From: Saprospiraceae bacterium
GTDB lineage: Bacteria > Bacteroidota > Bacteroidia > Chitinophagales > Saprospiraceae
Length of the DNA: 7,251 nt
Assembly: GCA_020630355.1 (NCBI GenBank)
Contig: JAHDBO010000094.1
Location: 1 to 7,251 of the forward strand
Reading direction: 5' to 3'
Shown: positions 6,266 to 7,251 of the stretch, one piece after another
Layout: each line of letters opens with the position of its first letter
How positions within the stretch are numbered: the first letter of the stretch is position 1
Position numbers and translations under genes: made by a program
Notes under the pieces: model-generated
Told to the model about the DNA's origin: nothing
The model's database searches: none
Seen by the model: the letters and a program-made list of their open reading frames with translations, nothing else

Positions 6266-6849
6266 TGTCAACACAAGCAAATTTGGCGCTAGCCAAAAAA
6301 CTCAATATAGCTGCAATTATCGTATCTATTGCTGTACTCGGATTGGTAGGGGTCATGCGCATCCCGCATTTCAAAATAGACCTAGGCATAGATTTTAGTT
6401 TCCTACCGCCTTTACACGCTGCCTTTAATGTTGGTGTTGCTATCGCTCTAGTAGCAGCCCTTTATTTTGTAAAACAAAAGGATATAGAAAAACATAGGAA
6501 AGCGATCTACATCGCTTTTGGTTTGTCGCTGTTGTTTTTATTGTCTTATGTTTTGTATCACTTTACAACACCCGAAACGGTTTACGGTGATTTGAATGGT
6601 GACCGAAAGGTAGACGCAGAGGAACTCCTCAAAGTGGGAAGTATGCGTACGATTTATTTGGGCATCTTATTTTCACATATCGTACTGGCTGCTGTGATAT
6701 TTCCGTTTACCTTGTTTACCTTTATAAGAGGATATACAGGGCAGATAGAAAGACACCGTAAAATGGCAAAATGGGTGTTCCCGATATGGTTGTACGTAGC
6801 AGTGACAGGACCGATTTGTTATTTGATGTTGATGCCTTATTACAGTTAA
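6265..6849 (+). CDS. DUF420 membrane protein (CtaM/YozB-like oxidase assembly factor) with an EF-hand-like insert
   Basis: Integral membrane protein of 194 residues with about five helices. It matches the DUF420 family, whose B. subtilis (YozB/CtaM) and S. aureus members are needed for a functional heme-copper oxidase; the molecular role is not settled. Family features are LPPLHAAFN (47-55), HRKAIYIAFGLSLLFLLSY (77-95), YH (98-99), SHIVLA (137-142), HRKMAKW (164-170) and PIWLYVAVTG (173-182). The histidines at 77, 99, 138 and 164 are possible heme or copper contacts. Between YG (107-108) and GSMRTIY (125-131), where homologues I recall have only a few residues, lies DLNGDRKVDAEE (109-120). 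This fits the 12-residue EF-hand calcium loop at positions 1, 3, 5, 8, 9 and 12 but has Arg instead of Gly at position 6. The ATG overlaps the sco stop by one base, so the two are probably co-translated. The DUF420 assignment is firm; the exact function is inference. Confidence 0.88.
   Translation: MSTQANLALAKKLNIAAIIVSIAVLGLVGVMRIPHFKIDLGIDFSFLPPLHAAFNVGVAIALVAALYFVKQKDIEKHRKAIYIAFGLSLLFLLSYVLYHFTTPETVYGDLNGDRKVDAEELLKVGSMRTIYLGILFSHIVLAAVIFPFTLFTFIRGYTGQIERHRKMAKWVFPIWLYVAVTGPICYLMLMPYYS
6589..6624 (+). other. EF-hand-like calcium-binding loop inside the DUF420 protein
   Basis: These 12 codons read DLNGDRKVDAEE: Asp at 1, Asn at 3, Asp at 5, Val at 8, Asp at 9 and Glu at 12, the oxygen-ligand spacing of a classical EF-hand loop. 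The usual Gly at 6 is Arg. LLKVG follows as a possible short exiting helix, but the preceding YHFTTPETVYG does not look like a full entering helix, so it may be a single calcium loop rather than a complete EF-hand domain. Confidence 0.6.
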
Positions 6850-6882
6850 TAGATTTTAGTTTAAAAATCAAAGTGGAAAGTT

Positions 6883-7149
6883 ATGAACTTGAGAAGAATG
6901 GATAAAATCGGAGCTTTTGCAATAGTGTTTTTGGTAGCCTTAGTAGCATTTATGCCAGAGTTGGAGGCGCAATGCCCCATGTGTAAAATGGCGGCAGAGT
7001 CCAACCTCCAAAATGGTGGTTCTGCTGGAAAAGGTCTGAATGCAGGTATTTTGTATATGCTGGCGACACCTTACTTGATTATAGGTACGATTGGTTACAT
7101 CTGGTGGAAAAATCGCAGGAAGGAGGAGGATGAGGAATCTGTTGCCTGA
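6883..7149 (+). CDS. Small membrane protein with a CPMC motif, function unknown
   Basis: An 88-residue protein I recognise only as a small conserved type found near sco and DUF420 genes in Bacteroidota; no function is established to my knowledge. It has a basic N-terminus, a hydrophobic signal-like segment (about 9-24) and a plausible signal peptidase I site after LEA (27-29). Next come QCPMCKMAAESN (30-41, with Cys31 and Cys34), a Gly-rich linker (NGGSAGKGLN), a second hydrophobic helix (about 54-75) and a charged tail (KNRRKEEDEE). If the signal is cleaved, the CxxC sits at the extreme N-terminus of the mature protein in the periplasm, tethered by the C-terminal helix. This is not a lipobox, because Gln precedes the cysteine. 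The ATG at 6883 is chosen; an in-frame ATG at 6898 would also keep the signal. It lies 33 bases after the DUF420 gene with no strong terminator between, so co-transcription is likely. A copper or thiol role is a guess from motif and neighbours. Confidence 0.75.
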   Translation: MNLRRMDKIGAFAIVFLVALVAFMPELEAQCPMCKMAAESNLQNGGSAGKGLNAGILYMLATPYLIIGTIGYIWWKNRRKEEDEESVA

Positions 7150-7251
7150 TTGTAAAAGAAGGGATATTGCCATGAGAAGATTATCCTCCTGTTTGCTCAT
7201 CTTTTTCTCTTCTAAACCGCTATCTGTACAATACTTCTAATCCAATCGCTG

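Noticed and set aside
6852..6869. GATTTT...AAAATC inverted repeat after the DUF420 gene as a terminator
   Set aside because: The six-pair stem is almost all A/T and no T-run follows, so it should not stop transcription before the CPMC gene.
7172..7240. A 22-codon frame starting ATG at 7172
   Set aside because: It is very short, has no homologue I recognise and ends within the window.
7150..7251. End of a convergent minus-strand gene or a terminator in the last 102 bases
   Set aside because: Minus-strand frames enter from the edge and stop near 7212-7222, but the few residues visible identify nothing. AGGAGGAT (7124-7131) and ATCCTCCT (7183-7190) are complementary, but the loop is long and one arm is coding.

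Overview
The window is a stretch of core respiratory genes encoding an A1-type heme-copper cytochrome c oxidase and its assembly factors, all on the + strand. The organism is most likely a member of the Bacteroidota, probably Cytophagales- or Saprospirales-like. The grounds are: AT-rich DNA; start codons mostly preceded by A-rich sequence rather than a Shine-Dalgarno motif; a His-rich N-terminal extension on subunit I; two adjacent subunit III genes; a heme O synthase gene inside the structural operon; and protein wording typical of that phylum. This is inference from remembered families; no database search was run.

Layout. Positions 1-408 hold the 3' part of coxB (CuA subunit II), cut by the window edge. 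Then come coxA (513-2357), cyoE (2428-3309), a short coxC (3351-3929), a long coxC paralogue (best start 4036, to 4992) and coxD (5042-5476). A clear intrinsic terminator at 5486-5515 closes this unit. After a short gap that may hold a promoter, a second unit begins: sco (5585-6265), a DUF420/CtaM-like gene overlapping it by one base (6265-6849), and a small membrane protein with a CPMC motif (6883-7149). The last 102 bases hold no gene I can support.

How the genes fit together. Subunits I and II carry all the redox centres: heme a, heme a3 and CuB in CoxA, and CuA in CoxB. Subunits III and IV complete the membrane complex. CyoE makes heme O, the precursor of heme A; heme A synthase (ctaA) is not in the window. 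Sco probably delivers copper or reducing power to CuA, and DUF420 proteins of the CtaM/YozB type are needed for oxidase maturation in Firmicutes. The window is therefore a build-and-assemble cassette for one enzyme. No mobile element, CRISPR array or RNA gene was seen.

I find no wholly new system here. The most unusual points are an EF-hand-like calcium loop inserted in the DUF420 protein, an uncharacterised CPMC small protein beside the copper genes, a roughly 100-residue probably periplasmic insertion with an internal repeat in the second subunit III, and compact inverted repeats just after the stop codons of both coxC genes.
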